Below are positions 8,611-17,774 of a stretch of DNA of 64,000 nt, piece after piece (the stretch's first letter is position 1; every line of letters starts with the position of its first letter). The stretch covers positions 62,001 through 126,000 of the forward strand of contig ONPN01000001.1 in assembly GCA_900319695.1 (NCBI GenBank), given 5' to 3'. Under the pieces are notes generated by a model, which was not told the origin of the DNA, searched no databases, and was given only the letters and a program-made list of their open reading frames with translations. Position numbers and translations under genes: made by a program. The stretch is from an uncultured Eubacteriales bacterium. Lineage in GTDB: Bacteria; Bacillota; Clostridia; Oscillospirales; Oscillospiraceae.

Positions 8611-8644
8611 TGGATTTTACAACAGCAAACAAAATTTGTCAAGG

Positions 8645-8752
8645 CCGATGTTAGCCCCTCTCAGGCGCTGCGCGCCAGCTCTCCCCTCGCCTTCGGCGGG
8701 GGCGAGCCAAGACGCTGAACTTGCCTCTCCCCGCCTCGGAGAGAGGGGTCGC
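8645..8752. repeat. Dispersed palindromic repeat and trxA terminator
   Basis: Intergenic repeat with internal inverted segments (CTCTCCCCTCGCC / GGCGGGGGCGAG, and CCTCTCCCCGCCTCGGAGAGAGG at 8724-8746). It resembles segments at 39575-39735 and 44262-44402, which share the theme GCTCCCC or CTCCCCTC next to AGCTGTC and CTCAG. The 8724-8746 hairpin lies right after the trxA stop on the minus strand and may end that transcript. Confidence 0.55.
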
Positions 8753-8754
8753 TT

Positions 8755-9060
8755 TTATTTGAGCATGTCCTTGAGGGATTCGAGATCCTGATAGCCCACG
8801 CGGGTGGCCTTGACCTGGCCGTCCTGGAAGGCGATGAGCGTGGGGATGCTCATGACGCGGAACTTGCGGGCCAGGGCGGGCTGCTCGTCCACGTCGACCT
8901 TGCAGATCTTCACGCTGTCGCCGCACTCGGCGTCGAGCTGCTCGAGCACCGGGGCCTGCATCTTGCAGGGGCCGCACCAGGTCGCCCAGAAGTCGACGAG
9001 CACGAGGCCCTGACCGGCGACGGCGTCAAAATTGTCCTGAGTGAGATGAATGATTGCCAT
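8755..9060 (-). CDS. trxA: Thioredoxin
   Basis: 101-residue cytoplasmic disulfide reductase. The redox motif WCGPCK is at residues 28-33, inside FWATWCGPCKMQAPVLEQL, and the cis-proline loop is in MSIPTLIAFQDG. Start ATG 9060 has AAGGAGAATCATT upstream and gives a standard thioredoxin N-terminus. It is a single gene; its reductase is not in the window. Confidence 0.96.
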   Translation of the reverse strand: MAIIHLTQDNFDAVAGQGLVLVDFWATWCGPCKMQAPVLEQLDAECGDSVKICKVDVDEQPALARKFRVMSIPTLIAFQDGQVKATRVGYQDLESLKDMLK

Positions 9061-9301
9061 AATGATTCTCCTTTTTCTCTTTGTACGGTGTGTGCTGTCC
9101 CGGGAGCAGGACAAAAGCGCTTGACAGCTCCGGCCCCCGGCTTTATGATGTGCGTGCATTATAACATATCCATGTCTTTTTGCATAGACTCAGGCGAATG
9201 TTTCTTTTTCCGGTTTTCCAAATCTGCCTCTTGCATTATTGGCCGAGATGTTATATAGTATACATATCGTATTTTTACCATTATTCTGGGAGGTAACGCA
9301 A

Positions 9302-9832
9302 ATGAAAAGATTCCTTTCTTTCGCTCTGGTTCTTTCCCTGCTCTTCTGCATGTCTGTCTGCGCCTTCGCCGCGGACGACGCAGCAGATGAAGCCGATCCT
9401 GTCGAAGATGTCTCCATACCCGAGGACGTCAGCGTTGATTCCGATAAGGTGACTCTGGGCGCGCTCACTGAGCTTCCCGAGACTTTGAAAGCCGAAGCGG
9501 AAAAGCTGGTTTCCCGCATGAACGCCAGCGGCTACACGATCATCTCCGGTTTTGGCGTGTGGTCTGAGGCCCCCGAAAAGAGCTTCTGCACCGTGAAGCT
9601 GCCTGTTTCGGAGGTTCCCAAGGGCGCCGATATCTACATCAACGGCCAGGCGCTCATGCCTGAAGCGCAGGAGGACGGCTATTTCTATTTTGACGTTCCC
9701 CTTGACGCGAAGCTGACGAAGTCTATCGTGATCATTGCGATGCGCCCGATCATTCCCGACACTTCCCCTGTCGGCACCGAAACCGCGCAGCCGGCTCCCT
9801 ATTATCCCTCTCCCACAGCAGGCACTCCCTGA
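9302..9832 (+). CDS. Secreted protein of unknown function
   Basis: 176 residues from ATG 9302 (GGGAGG twelve bases upstream). A clear signal peptide MKRFLSFALVLSLLFCMSVCAFAADD ends at AFA-AD; the following 25 residues are acidic. The mature region has one compact segment (about 55-150) with YTIISGFGVWSE and ADIYINGQALMP, suggestive of a beta-rich domain, and then a proline-rich tail. No known family is recognised. The gene stands alone between two terminators. Confidence 0.75.
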   Translation: MKRFLSFALVLSLLFCMSVCAFAADDAADEADPVEDVSIPEDVSVDSDKVTLGALTELPETLKAEAEKLVSRMNASGYTIISGFGVWSEAPEKSFCTVKLPVSEVPKGADIYINGQALMPEAQEDGYFYFDVPLDAKLTKSIVIIAMRPIIPDTSPVGTETAQPAPYYPSPTAGTP

Positions 9833-9886
9833 GTGACTGCGTCTGCGGAAGGATTTCACCGGCATTTGAACATGACGACTATCAAA

Positions 9887-9918
9887 TAAAGGACGGGATC
9901 AGCCCGTCCTTTATTTCG
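9887..9918 (+). terminator. Terminator after the secreted protein gene
   Basis: Inverted repeat TAAAGGACGGG / CCCGTCCTTTA around ATCAG, followed by TTTCG. Confidence 0.8.
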
Positions 9919-9938
9919 ATATAAGGGGAAGCATATCA

Positions 9939-10940
9939 ATGAAAAGAAAGAATAAAAAGTTCTTCCTTGTCCTGGATCTCGTCCTCATTCTCGTGCTGGC
10001 CGCGGGACTGCTTCTGGCGGTGCGGGCGGCGCGCAGGAAAGATCTGTCCCTCTCGACGGAGGAGGACAGGAACCGGCGCTATCTCCCCTATCTCAGCTAC
10101 CAGGGGAAGAACTATCCGCTCAAGCGCAACATGTCCGCTGTGCTCCTGATCGGTACCGACAATTATGCGGACGATGAAAAGCAGATACAGGACGAGGAAT
10201 ACTATCACAACTTTAACCTCGCCGACTTTTTGGTGATCCTGGTCTTCGACCACACGGCCAAAACCGTCACGCCTTTTCAGATCGGCCGCGATACCATGTG
10301 CGAGGTGACGCGCATCGACACGGACGGCTCGCCGCTGCCCAGCCAGTACATGCAGATCACCCTCTCCCATTCCTACGGCACGGGCAAGGAGGACAGCTGC
10401 ATCAATACGCGAAACTGTGTTGAAAATCTGCTTTTCCATGTCCCCATTGACAACTACCTCGCCTTCACCATGGACACCGTCCCCCTCATCAACGATCTTG
10501 TCGGCGGCGTCACGGTCACGCTCGAAAGCGATGTGCCCTCCCTCGGCAAGGAGTTTGTCAAGGGCGCGACCGTCACGCTCAGGGGGAAGGACGCGCTGAG
10601 CTTTGTCCGATACCGCAACACGAAATACATGAACTCCAACCAGGGCCGTATGGCCAATCATCGGCTGTATATGGACGCCTTTACCGTCTCGGCCCGCGCG
10701 GCGGCGGAAAAGAACCCGGATCTCGCCCTGGACGCCTTCAAGCTCGTGGAGCGCTTTCTCTGCACCGACCTCACGGTCGACCACATCCAGCGCATGATCG
10801 ATCAGCTTATCTCCTATGAATACCTCCCCTTTGTCACGCCTGGCGGCGTCTATGAATTTCGGGAGGGCGAGCGCTTCCCCGGCTTCTACGCGGACGAGGC
10901 CTCCCTCTGGTCCTGCGTGAAATCCACCTTCTGCGCCTGA
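9939..10940 (+). CDS. LytR-CpsA-Psr (LCP) family protein
   Basis: 333 residues with one N-terminal membrane helix (about 8-26) and an extracellular LCP domain. Family landmarks are AVLLIGTD (about 67), DFLVILVFDHTAKTVTPFQIGRDT (about 95-118) with the conserved acidic and arginine residues that bind the polyprenyl pyrophosphate, and ALSFVRYRN. LCP enzymes attach teichoic-acid-like polymers or capsule to peptidoglycan. The wall-polymer genes it would serve are not in the window. A terminator follows at 10953-10980. Confidence 0.85.
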   Translation: MKRKNKKFFLVLDLVLILVLAAGLLLAVRAARRKDLSLSTEEDRNRRYLPYLSYQGKNYPLKRNMSAVLLIGTDNYADDEKQIQDEEYYHNFNLADFLVILVFDHTAKTVTPFQIGRDTMCEVTRIDTDGSPLPSQYMQITLSHSYGTGKEDSCINTRNCVENLLFHVPIDNYLAFTMDTVPLINDLVGGVTVTLESDVPSLGKEFVKGATVTLRGKDALSFVRYRNTKYMNSNQGRMANHRLYMDAFTVSARAAAEKNPDLALDAFKLVERFLCTDLTVDHIQRMIDQLISYEYLPFVTPGGVYEFREGERFPGFYADEASLWSCVKSTFCA

Positions 10941-10952
10941 TCCCCTTCTCAC

Positions 10953-10980
10953 CCGGAGCGGTTTTGCTCCGGGTTTTTTC
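10953..10980 (+). terminator. Terminator after the LCP gene
   Basis: CCCGGAGC / GCTCCGGG stem with loop GGTTTT, then TTTTTTC. Confidence 0.85.
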
Positions 10981-11000
10981 ATTTTATGGGGATTCTTCTG

Positions 11001-11029
11001 TTGTGTTTTTCCGCACGATCATATATAAT
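11001..11029 (+). promoter_or_regulatory. Probable glnS promoter
   Basis: TTGTGT at 11001-11006 and TATAAT at 11024-11029, 17-base spacer, 48 bases before the glnS start. The leader is short and shows no T-box. Confidence 0.65.
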
Positions 11030-11076
11030 ACAGAAGTTATTCTAGCGCCGCGCTCAGCGGCAGAACGGAGAGAGAC

Positions 11077-12762
<1,686 letters not shown>

Positions 12763-12772
12763 GGTCCCTTTT

Positions 12773-12801
12773 CCCGGGCGGCCATCGCCGCCCGGGATTT
12801 T
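12773..12801 (+). terminator. glnS terminator
   Basis: CCCGGGCGG / CCGCCCGGG stem with loop CCATCG, followed by ATTTTCT. Confidence 0.8.
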
Positions 12802-12825
12802 CTGTTGCCATCCGGTATATTTTTC

Positions 12826-12854
12826 TTGACATTCCGGTATTTAGTGCTTATAAT
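12826..12854 (+). promoter_or_regulatory. Consensus promoter for tRNA-Pro
   Basis: Perfect TTGACA (12826-12831) and TATAAT (12849-12854) with a 17-base spacer, 32 bases before the mature tRNA. Confidence 0.9.
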
Positions 12855-12886
12855 ATAAAAGCTGTCCAGAACAGCAGATATTGTTT

Positions 12887-12962
12887 CGGGGTGTAGCGCA
12901 GATGGTAGCGCGCTTGGTTCGGGACCAAGAGGCCCGGGGTTCAAATCCCCGCACTCCGACCA
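12887..12962 (+). tRNA. tRNA-Pro (CGG)
   Basis: 76 bases with encoded CCA. Acceptor CGGGGTG pairs with CACTCCG (one G-T pair), discriminator A. The anticodon stem CTTGG/CCAAG encloses TTCGGGA, giving anticodon CGG for proline codon CCG. T arm CGGGGTTCAAATCCCCG is intact. A strong promoter precedes it and a terminator follows at 12963-12998. Confidence 0.95.
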
Positions 12963-13131
12963 AAAATCACAGGGTCGCCATTCGGCGGCCCTGTGATTTT
13001 CCCTGTGCGGGGATTTGAATCAATGTTGCAGCTGCCGGGGGCAGCTGCATGTACCAGTCCGAAGACTGGTACATTCTTTTATCCCGTCCCTCAGAGGGAC
13101 GGGATGCAGGCAAATCCCCGCACTCCGACCA
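12942..13131 (+). repeat. 21-bp direct repeat of the tRNA-Pro 3' end
   Basis: The last 21 bases of the tRNA gene (12942-12962, CAAATCCCCGCACTCCGACC plus A) recur exactly at 13111-13131. Duplicated tRNA 3' ends are the usual footprint of attL/attR sites of integrative elements, but only about 150 bp separate them and no integrase is present, so this is either a scar after loss of an element or a decayed tandem tRNA. Confidence 0.75.
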
Positions 13132-13337
13132 GCGTCAAAACAACACCATGAGGTCACCAGCCGCCGCGAGGCGGCGTCCGGTCGACCGATGGTGTTGTTT
13201 TTCCTTTCCGAATCGAACCCACTGCATTGGGCTTCGATTCGGTTTTTGTCCGGGAGTTGAGACCGTTATGATCACTCGCACAAAATCACAGGGTCGCCAT
13301 TCGGCGGCCCTGTGATTTTTCCTGTGCGGGGATTTGA
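12963..13337 (+). repeat. 56-bp direct repeat carrying a terminator, two copies
   Basis: 12963-13018 and 13282-13337 are nearly identical: a terminator hairpin (AAAATCACAGGG...CCCTGTGATTTT around TCGCCATTCGGCGG-type sequence) followed by CCTGTGCGGGGATTTGA. The first is the tRNA-Pro terminator. The second copy sits 319 bp downstream with no gene in front of it. Two further hairpins lie between them: 13139-13201 (AACAACACCAT/ATGGTGTTGTT plus T-run) and 13208-13248 (CCGAATCGA/TCGATTCGG plus TTTTT). Confidence 0.8.
13005..13123 (+). other. Cloverleaf-like nested palindrome downstream of tRNA-Pro
   Basis: A 13-bp outer stem (GTGCGGGGATTTG at 13005-13017 with CAAATCCCCGCAC at 13111-13123) encloses three perfect hairpins: 13027-13049 (TGCAGCTGC/GCAGCTGCA), 13050-13073 (TGTACCAGTC/GACTGGTACA, loop CGAA) and 13081-13105 (ATCCCGTCCC/GGGACGGGAT region). 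The result is a four-way junction with tRNA-like topology but different arm lengths. No coding potential is seen here. Confidence 0.65.
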
Positions 13338-13395
13338 TAATACTTTATGATGTTTTTCAGTGCAAAGCGCTGTATTAATCACCGCGCATGGGGAT

Positions 13396-13596
13396 TTATG
13401 CAGCTCCTGCGCCGGGGGGCGATTTTCGGGCCGCCCCGCATTTGCCGCAGGCCCCGCAGGAGGCGCAGTTGCCGCCGCAGGAGGATTTGCCCGCCTTTTT
13501 GTCGCGGATCATGCTGCGGATCAGGAGGCCGACGACGAGCGCGATCACGGCGATCAGCGCGATGTTGATGAGATTGGCGGTGAGCCACGCGAACAT
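13396..13596 (-). CDS. FeoB-associated Cys-rich membrane protein
   Basis: 66 residues from ATG 13596 (GGAAG upstream). One N-terminal membrane helix (about 5-27, LINIALIAVIALVVGLLI) is followed by a basic stretch and a cysteine cluster CGGNCASCGACGKCG, then a short tail. This is the layout of the small FeoB-associated proteins found after feoB in Firmicutes. It is downstream of feoB on the same strand, separated by 232 bases with hairpins, and probably helps ferrous iron import. Confidence 0.88.
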   Translation of the reverse strand: MFAWLTANLINIALIAVIALVVGLLIRSMIRDKKAGKSSCGGNCASCGACGKCGAARKSPPGAGAA

Positions 13597-13689
13597 AAGA
13601 TCACTTCCTTTAGGATGCGCGGCAGCACGGTGAGGGAGGAGGTACTGCCCGCACCGCGCTGCCATTAGGAGAAAGAATAGAGAGGATTT

Positions 13690-13832
13690 ACTATAAAAGC
13701 TGTCGCTTTTATAGTATTATTTGAATGTGCGAACTCCTCGCCGCTGACGCGGCAACCGGATTTCATGCACATGTAAATCCCCATGAATCAGCTTTTATTC
13801 ATTGTGGCGAGGCTTGCCACATGGGGATTTAC
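13690..13832. terminator. Hairpins between feoB and its Cys-rich partner
   Basis: Three inverted repeats occupy the gap: ACTATAAAAGC/GCTTTTATAGT (13690-13715); GTAAATCCCCATG/CATGGGGATTTAC (13773-13785 with 13820-13832); and inside it TGTGGC/GCCACA (13804-13822). They could partly end feoB transcription or protect the mRNA 3' end. The first hairpin has A/T-rich flanks on both sides. Confidence 0.5.
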
Positions 13833-16117
13833 TGTACAGTGAGCTTCTGCGCTTCCTTGTAGGGCTTGAAGAGCTGCCAGAGGATGAGCGCCAGCATGAC
13901 GAGCGCGAGGACAAGGCCGACGACGTTCATGCCGCCCGCGAACACTCGGCCGAGCTGCCAGACGATGAAGGCCGTGACCCAGGCAAAGCAGCACTGATAG
14001 CCAATGGCAAACCAGGTCCACTTGCGGCTGTTCATCTCGCGCTTGATCGCGCCGATGGCCGCGAAGCAGGGCGCGCAGAGGAGGTTGAAGATCATGAAGG
14101 TGTAGGCCGCGAGCTTGCCGTGGCCGCCGGAGAAGGCATTGAAGTCCTCGGCGACGCGGTCCCAGATCTGATCGCCGTTCTCGTCCAGCTCCTCCTCGCC
14201 GTCCTGATCGTCATAGGCGTACATGATGCCGAAGTTGGCGACGACCTCCTCCTTCGCGACAAGGCCGGTGACGGTGGCGGCGGTGGGCTTCCAGTCGCCG
14301 AAGCCCAGGGGTTTAAAGACGATGGACACGGGCTGGGCGACGCGGGCCAGGATGGAGTCGTCCATGGGCTCGACCTCGTCCTCGGGGATGCCCATGCGGT
14401 CAGCCACAACGGCGACATACTCGTCGGTGACGACGGTCTCGTCCTCATAGAGGGCGTCTACCATACCGAACCTGCCGTTGACGGAGCCGAAGCTCGTGAG
14501 GAACCAGATCACGATGGAGGACACGACGATGACCGTGCCCGCGCGCTTGATGAAGGACCAGCCGCGCTCCCAGGTGCCGCGCAGGACGTTGCCCCAGGCG
14601 GGCAGATGGTAGGCGGGCAGCTCCATGACGAAGGGGGCCGGGTCGCCCGCGAACATCTTCGTCTTCTTGAGCATGATGCCGGACAGGACAATGGCCGCGA
14701 TGCCGATGAAGTAGGCGGAGGTGGCGACCCAGGTGCTGCCGGCGAAGAGAGCGCCCGCGATGAGGCCGATGATGGGCATTTTTGCGCCGCAGGGGATGAA
14801 GGTCGTGGTCATGACCGTCATGCGGCGGTCGCGCTCGTTCTCGATGGTGCGGGAGGCCATGACGCCCGGGATGCCGCAGCCGGTGCCGACGAGCATGGGG
14901 ATGAAGCTCTTGCCGCTCAGACCGAAGCGGCGGAAGATGCGGTCCATGATGAAGGCGATGCGCGCCATGTAGCCGCAGTCCTCCAGCAGGCAGAGCATCA
15001 GGAACAGCACGAGCATCTGCGGCACAAAGCCGAGCACCGCGCCGACGCCCGCGAGGATGCCGTCGGAGATGAGGCCCACCAGCCAGGGGGCGACGTTCCA
15101 ACCCTCGAGGATGGCGCGGGAGCCGTCGGTCAGCCACGCGCCGCCGAGCACGTCGTTTGTCCAGTCGGTGAGGAAGGTGCCGACGGAGAGGCCACCGTCC
15201 GCGATGGAGCTGCCCATGGACAGGGCATAGACCAGCCACATGACCACCACGAAGATCGGCAGGGCGAGGATGCGGTTGGTGACGATTTTGTCGATCTTGT
15301 CCGAGGAGGAGAGCTGCCCCTTCCCTTTCTTTTTATAGATGCCCTTGAGCAGCGCGCCGATGTAGATGTAGCGCTCGTTGGTGATGATGCTCTCGGCGTC
15401 GTCGTCCAGCTCCTTTTCGGCGGCGCGGATGTCGTTTTCGATGTGGGCCTTGACCGTTTCGGAAAGCTTCAGGCTCTCCATGACCTTCTCGTCGCGCTCG
15501 AAGAGCTTGACGGCGTACCAGCGCTGACGCTCCTCGGGGAGATTATGTACCGTGACCTCCTCGATGTGGGCCAGGGCGTGCTCGACCGGGCCGGAGAAGC
15601 TGTGCTGCGGGATGGTCTTCCCATTCTTCGCCGCGTCGATCGCGGCTTTGGCCGCCTCCGTCACGCCGTCGCCCTTGAGGGCGGAGATCTCGACGATCTT
15701 GCAGCCGAGCTGTTTGGAGAGCTCTTTGACGTTGATGCTGTCCCCCGCTCTGCACACCAGGTCCATCATGTTCAGGGCGATGACCACGGGGATGCCGAGC
15801 TCGGTGAGCTGGGTGGTCAGGTAGAGGTTGCGCTCGAGGTTCGTGGCGTCGACGATGTTCAAAATCGCGTCCGGCTTTTCCTCGATGAGGTAGTTTCGCG
15901 CGACAACCTCCTCCAGCGTGTAGGGCGAGAGCGAGTAGATGCCGGGCAGGTCGGTCAGGATGACCTCTTTGTCGACGATGAGCCGGCCCTCCTTCTTCTC
16001 CACCGTGACGCCGGGCCAGTTGCCGACGAACTGCGCAGAGCCGGTCAGCTTGTTGAACAGGGTGGTTTTGCCGCTGTTGGGGTTTCCCGCGAGGGCGATG
16101 CGTATCTGCTTATCCAT
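13829..16117 (-). CDS. feoB: Ferrous iron transporter FeoB
   Basis: 762-residue inner-membrane iron transporter. The N-terminal G domain has GNPNSGKTTLFNKLTG (G1, about 11-26), DLPGIYSLSPY (G3, about 56) and ALNMMD (G4, about 115), followed by the helical GDI region and then about ten membrane helices with two Gate motifs (around VGTGCGIPGVMASRT and FIPCGAKMPI). An insertion rich in acidic residues (about 600-660, YEDETVV..., DDQDGEEELDENGD) lies in the C-terminal half. It is third in a feoA-feoA-feoB-Cys-rich unit. Confidence 0.97.
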   Translation of the reverse strand: MDKQIRIALAGNPNSGKTTLFNKLTGSAQFVGNWPGVTVEKKEGRLIVDKEVILTDLPGIYSLSPYTLEEVVARNYLIEEKPDAILNIVDATNLERNLYLTTQLTELGIPVVIALNMMDLVCRAGDSINVKELSKQLGCKIVEISALKGDGVTEAAKAAIDAAKNGKTIPQHSFSGPVEHALAHIEEVTVHNLPEERQRWYAVKLFERDEKVMESLKLSETVKAHIENDIRAAEKELDDDAESIITNERYIYIGALLKGIYKKKGKGQLSSSDKIDKIVTNRILALPIFVVVMWLVYALSMGSSIADGGLSVGTFLTDWTNDVLGGAWLTDGSRAILEGWNVAPWLVGLISDGILAGVGAVLGFVPQMLVLFLMLCLLEDCGYMARIAFIMDRIFRRFGLSGKSFIPMLVGTGCGIPGVMASRTIENERDRRMTVMTTTFIPCGAKMPIIGLIAGALFAGSTWVATSAYFIGIAAIVLSGIMLKKTKMFAGDPAPFVMELPAYHLPAWGNVLRGTWERGWSFIKRAGTVIVVSSIVIWFLTSFGSVNGRFGMVDALYEDETVVTDEYVAVVADRMGIPEDEVEPMDDSILARVAQPVSIVFKPLGFGDWKPTAATVTGLVAKEEVVANFGIMYAYDDQDGEEELDENGDQIWDRVAEDFNAFSGGHGKLAAYTFMIFNLLCAPCFAAIGAIKREMNSRKWTWFAIGYQCCFAWVTAFIVWQLGRVFAGGMNVVGLVLALVMLALILWQLFKPYKEAQKLTVQ

Positions 16118-16129
16118 GTTCCCGCCTCC

Positions 16130-16351
16130 TTATTCGACTTCGATCATCTCAGCGTCCGACTTGCGGAGACTGAGCTCATAGTCCCGGACGGTGACCTCGA
16201 TGGGGTCCCCCAGCGGGGCCAGCTTACGCACATAGACCTCCACCCCGCGGGTGATGCCCATGTCCATGATGCGGCGCTTGACCGCGCCCTCGCCGTGGAG
16301 CCTGACAACCTGAACGGTCTCGCCGACCTTTGCGTCTCTGAGTGTTTTCAT
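16130..16351 (-). CDS. feoA: Ferrous iron transport protein FeoA (second copy)
   Basis: 73 residues, an SH3-like FeoA fold: MKTLRDAKVGETVQVVRLHGEGAVKRRIMDMGITRG...VYVRKLAPLGDPIEVTVRDYELSLRKSDA. The start at 16351 is preferred over an ATG six bases earlier because AGGAG is better spaced. FeoA proteins bind FeoB's cytoplasmic side and support iron uptake. It lies 12 bases before feoB. Confidence 0.92.
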   Translation of the reverse strand: MKTLRDAKVGETVQVVRLHGEGAVKRRIMDMGITRGVEVYVRKLAPLGDPIEVTVRDYELSLRKSDAEMIEVE

Positions 16352-16379
16352 CCTCATCTCTCCTTTATACCCATTTTGA

Positions 16380-16592
16380 TTAAACGAAAATTTTCGCCGC
16401 CATCTCGCGGCTGATGGCCACACGGGATTCCCTGACCTTCACGATCAGGTTGCCGCCGATGGTGTTCATCACCGTGACGGTGCTGCCAACGGTAAAGCCC
16501 AGATCCTCCAAATGCTTTTTGGTCTCGGGATTTCCGCCGACCCGCCTGATCACAGCCTCCTCGCCGGGATCCGTCAATGTCAGGGGCATCAT
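16380..16592 (-). CDS. feoA: Ferrous iron transport protein FeoA (first copy)
   Basis: 70 residues with the same FeoA core as its neighbour (VGGNPETKKHLEDLGFTVGSTVTVMNTIGGNLIVKVRESRVAISREMAAKI) but only weakly similar in sequence. Tandem feoA genes before feoB are common in Clostridia. It is the first gene of the feo operon and lies downstream of the A/T-rich region with DtxR-like half-sites. Confidence 0.92.
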   Translation of the reverse strand: MMPLTLTDPGEEAVIRRVGGNPETKKHLEDLGFTVGSTVTVMNTIGGNLIVKVRESRVAISREMAAKIFV

Positions 16593-16627
16593 GGGTCCCC
16601 GCCTCCCTTCAAGTATTCTATTCTTGT

Positions 16628-16676
16628 TTAGATAACGCTAATTTGATGAGATTAAAAAGAGTTAGCTTTTCTTAAC
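16628..16676. promoter_or_regulatory. Possible iron-regulator operators in the feoA/DtxR intergenic region
   Basis: Two imperfect palindromes with TTAG/CTAA or GTTAG/TTAAC half-sites: TTAGATAACGCTAA (16628-16641) and GTTAGCTTTTCTTAAC (16661-16676). They sit just upstream of feoA on the minus strand and in the leader side of the divergent DtxR-like gene. DtxR-type sites often consist of TTAGG/CCTAA-like half-sites, so control by the neighbouring regulator is plausible but unproven. Confidence 0.45.
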
Positions 16677-16850
16677 CTGGACGCAGTTTAACACCTTTAA
16701 TCTGCGTTGTCAATGGCTAACTGACATTTTTTCCGGGAGGCGGCTACGGCGGATCGTGCGGTGTTGCCCTTGCTTTTTTCTTGGCTCCATGGTATGCTGT
16801 AGCTGTGGACGCTGCGCCGTCACAATACATGGATTGATAAAACGGTGATT

Positions 16851-17225
16851 ATGATGAACATACACGAATCTGCGGAAGATTATCTGGAAGCCATGCTCAT
16901 GCTCAAGGAGGAGCGGGGCTATGTCCGCGCGGTCGACGTGGCGGAAAAGCTCGGCGTGACCCTGCCCAGCGTCAGCTATGCCACCAAGCGCCTGCGGGAG
17001 GACGGCTATATCGCCTATGACCCCGCGAGGATGATCGTCCTGCTGGAGCCGGGGCTCAAAATCGCGGAAAAAATTCTGGAGCGCCACCGGCTTCTGACAG
17101 AGCTGCTGATCGGTCTCGGCGTCTCTCCCGCGACGGCGCGGGCGGACGCCTGCAAGATCGAGCACGATCTCAGCGAGGAGAGCTTCGACGCGATCCGCCG
17201 CCACGCGCAGGAGCACCGCGCGTAA
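16851..17225 (+). CDS. DtxR/MntR-family metal-dependent transcriptional regulator
   Basis: About 124 residues; starts at GTG 16845, ATG 16851 or ATG 16854 are all possible and no strong ribosome site decides. The N-terminal winged helix (IHESAEDYLEAMLMLKEERG...VDVAEKLGVTLPSVSYATKRLREDGYI) is followed by a short dimerisation domain with the metal ligands spread over HRLLTELLIGLG and CKIEHDLSEESFDAI. It lacks the SH3-like third domain, so it is MntR-like in size. It is divergent from feoAAB and is the likely iron sensor for it. Confidence 0.88.
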   Translation: MMNIHESAEDYLEAMLMLKEERGYVRAVDVAEKLGVTLPSVSYATKRLREDGYIAYDPARMIVLLEPGLKIAEKILERHRLLTELLIGLGVSPATARADACKIEHDLSEESFDAIRRHAQEHRA

Positions 17226-17231
17226 AAAAAT

Positions 17232-17270
17232 GACCCTCCGATCTGTACGCAAACGGATCGGAGGGTTTTA
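17232..17270 (+). terminator. Terminator of the DtxR-like gene
   Basis: ACCCTCCGATC / GATCGGAGGGT stem followed by TTTATG. Confidence 0.8.
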
Positions 17271-17339
17271 TGATTGTACGCGGCTTGACAAAGCGGACGC
17301 GCCCGCGGGTCACGGCGCACCCGCTGGGGGGTTGTGAAA

Positions 17340-17602
17340 AAAGTCTGTTCATGCACCGTAGGGGCGGCTATCAGCCGCCCGGCAACAGAAACCGGGATGA
17401 TGCACCGCGCCGGGGGCGAATATGTACTGCGCACGTCGTGCCGCGCGGGCGGATAGTATCCGCCCCTACGGCGATGGTGACATTTTTCCCGCACGGGCCG
17501 ATGAGGGCATCGGCCCCTACGGATTTGTATGCTTATGCCTTATGAGACAGCCCCTTTTTTGCGCCTCGCCCGCATGCCTTCCCCTCAAGGGGAAGGCATT
17601 TT
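17340..17602. repeat. Cluster of short dispersed palindromes
   Basis: No gene is seen between 17226 and 17774. The segment holds several members of a palindromic repeat family with the tag GTAGGGGCGG or CCCCTACGG: 17354-17382 (GGGGCGGCTATCAGCCGCC), 17447-17472 (GGGCGGATAGTATCCGCCCCTACGG) and 17499-17523 (GGGCCGATGAGGGCATCGGCCCC with TACGG). A different hairpin, GCCTTCCCC/GGGGAAGGC, lies at 17577-17598 and recurs near 25883-25908. Confidence 0.75.
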
Positions 17603-17774
17603 TCGGTTTTTGCTTTTACCTCTTGCAAAATGAAGCTGAATCATGTATAGTATATATAACAAAATATTGACACAATATATAGAGATTATGTCATTTTTTT
17701 GTAACGTTTCGACCGTCATGGGCGCAGGACGGCGCGTCACGCGGGGCGGAACCGATAACAGGAGGATGAAAGAA

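Noticed and set aside
13111..13131. Possible second tRNA-Pro gene
   Set aside because: Only the last 21 bases of a tRNA are present; no anticodon arm or acceptor 5' strand of tRNA-Pro precedes it.
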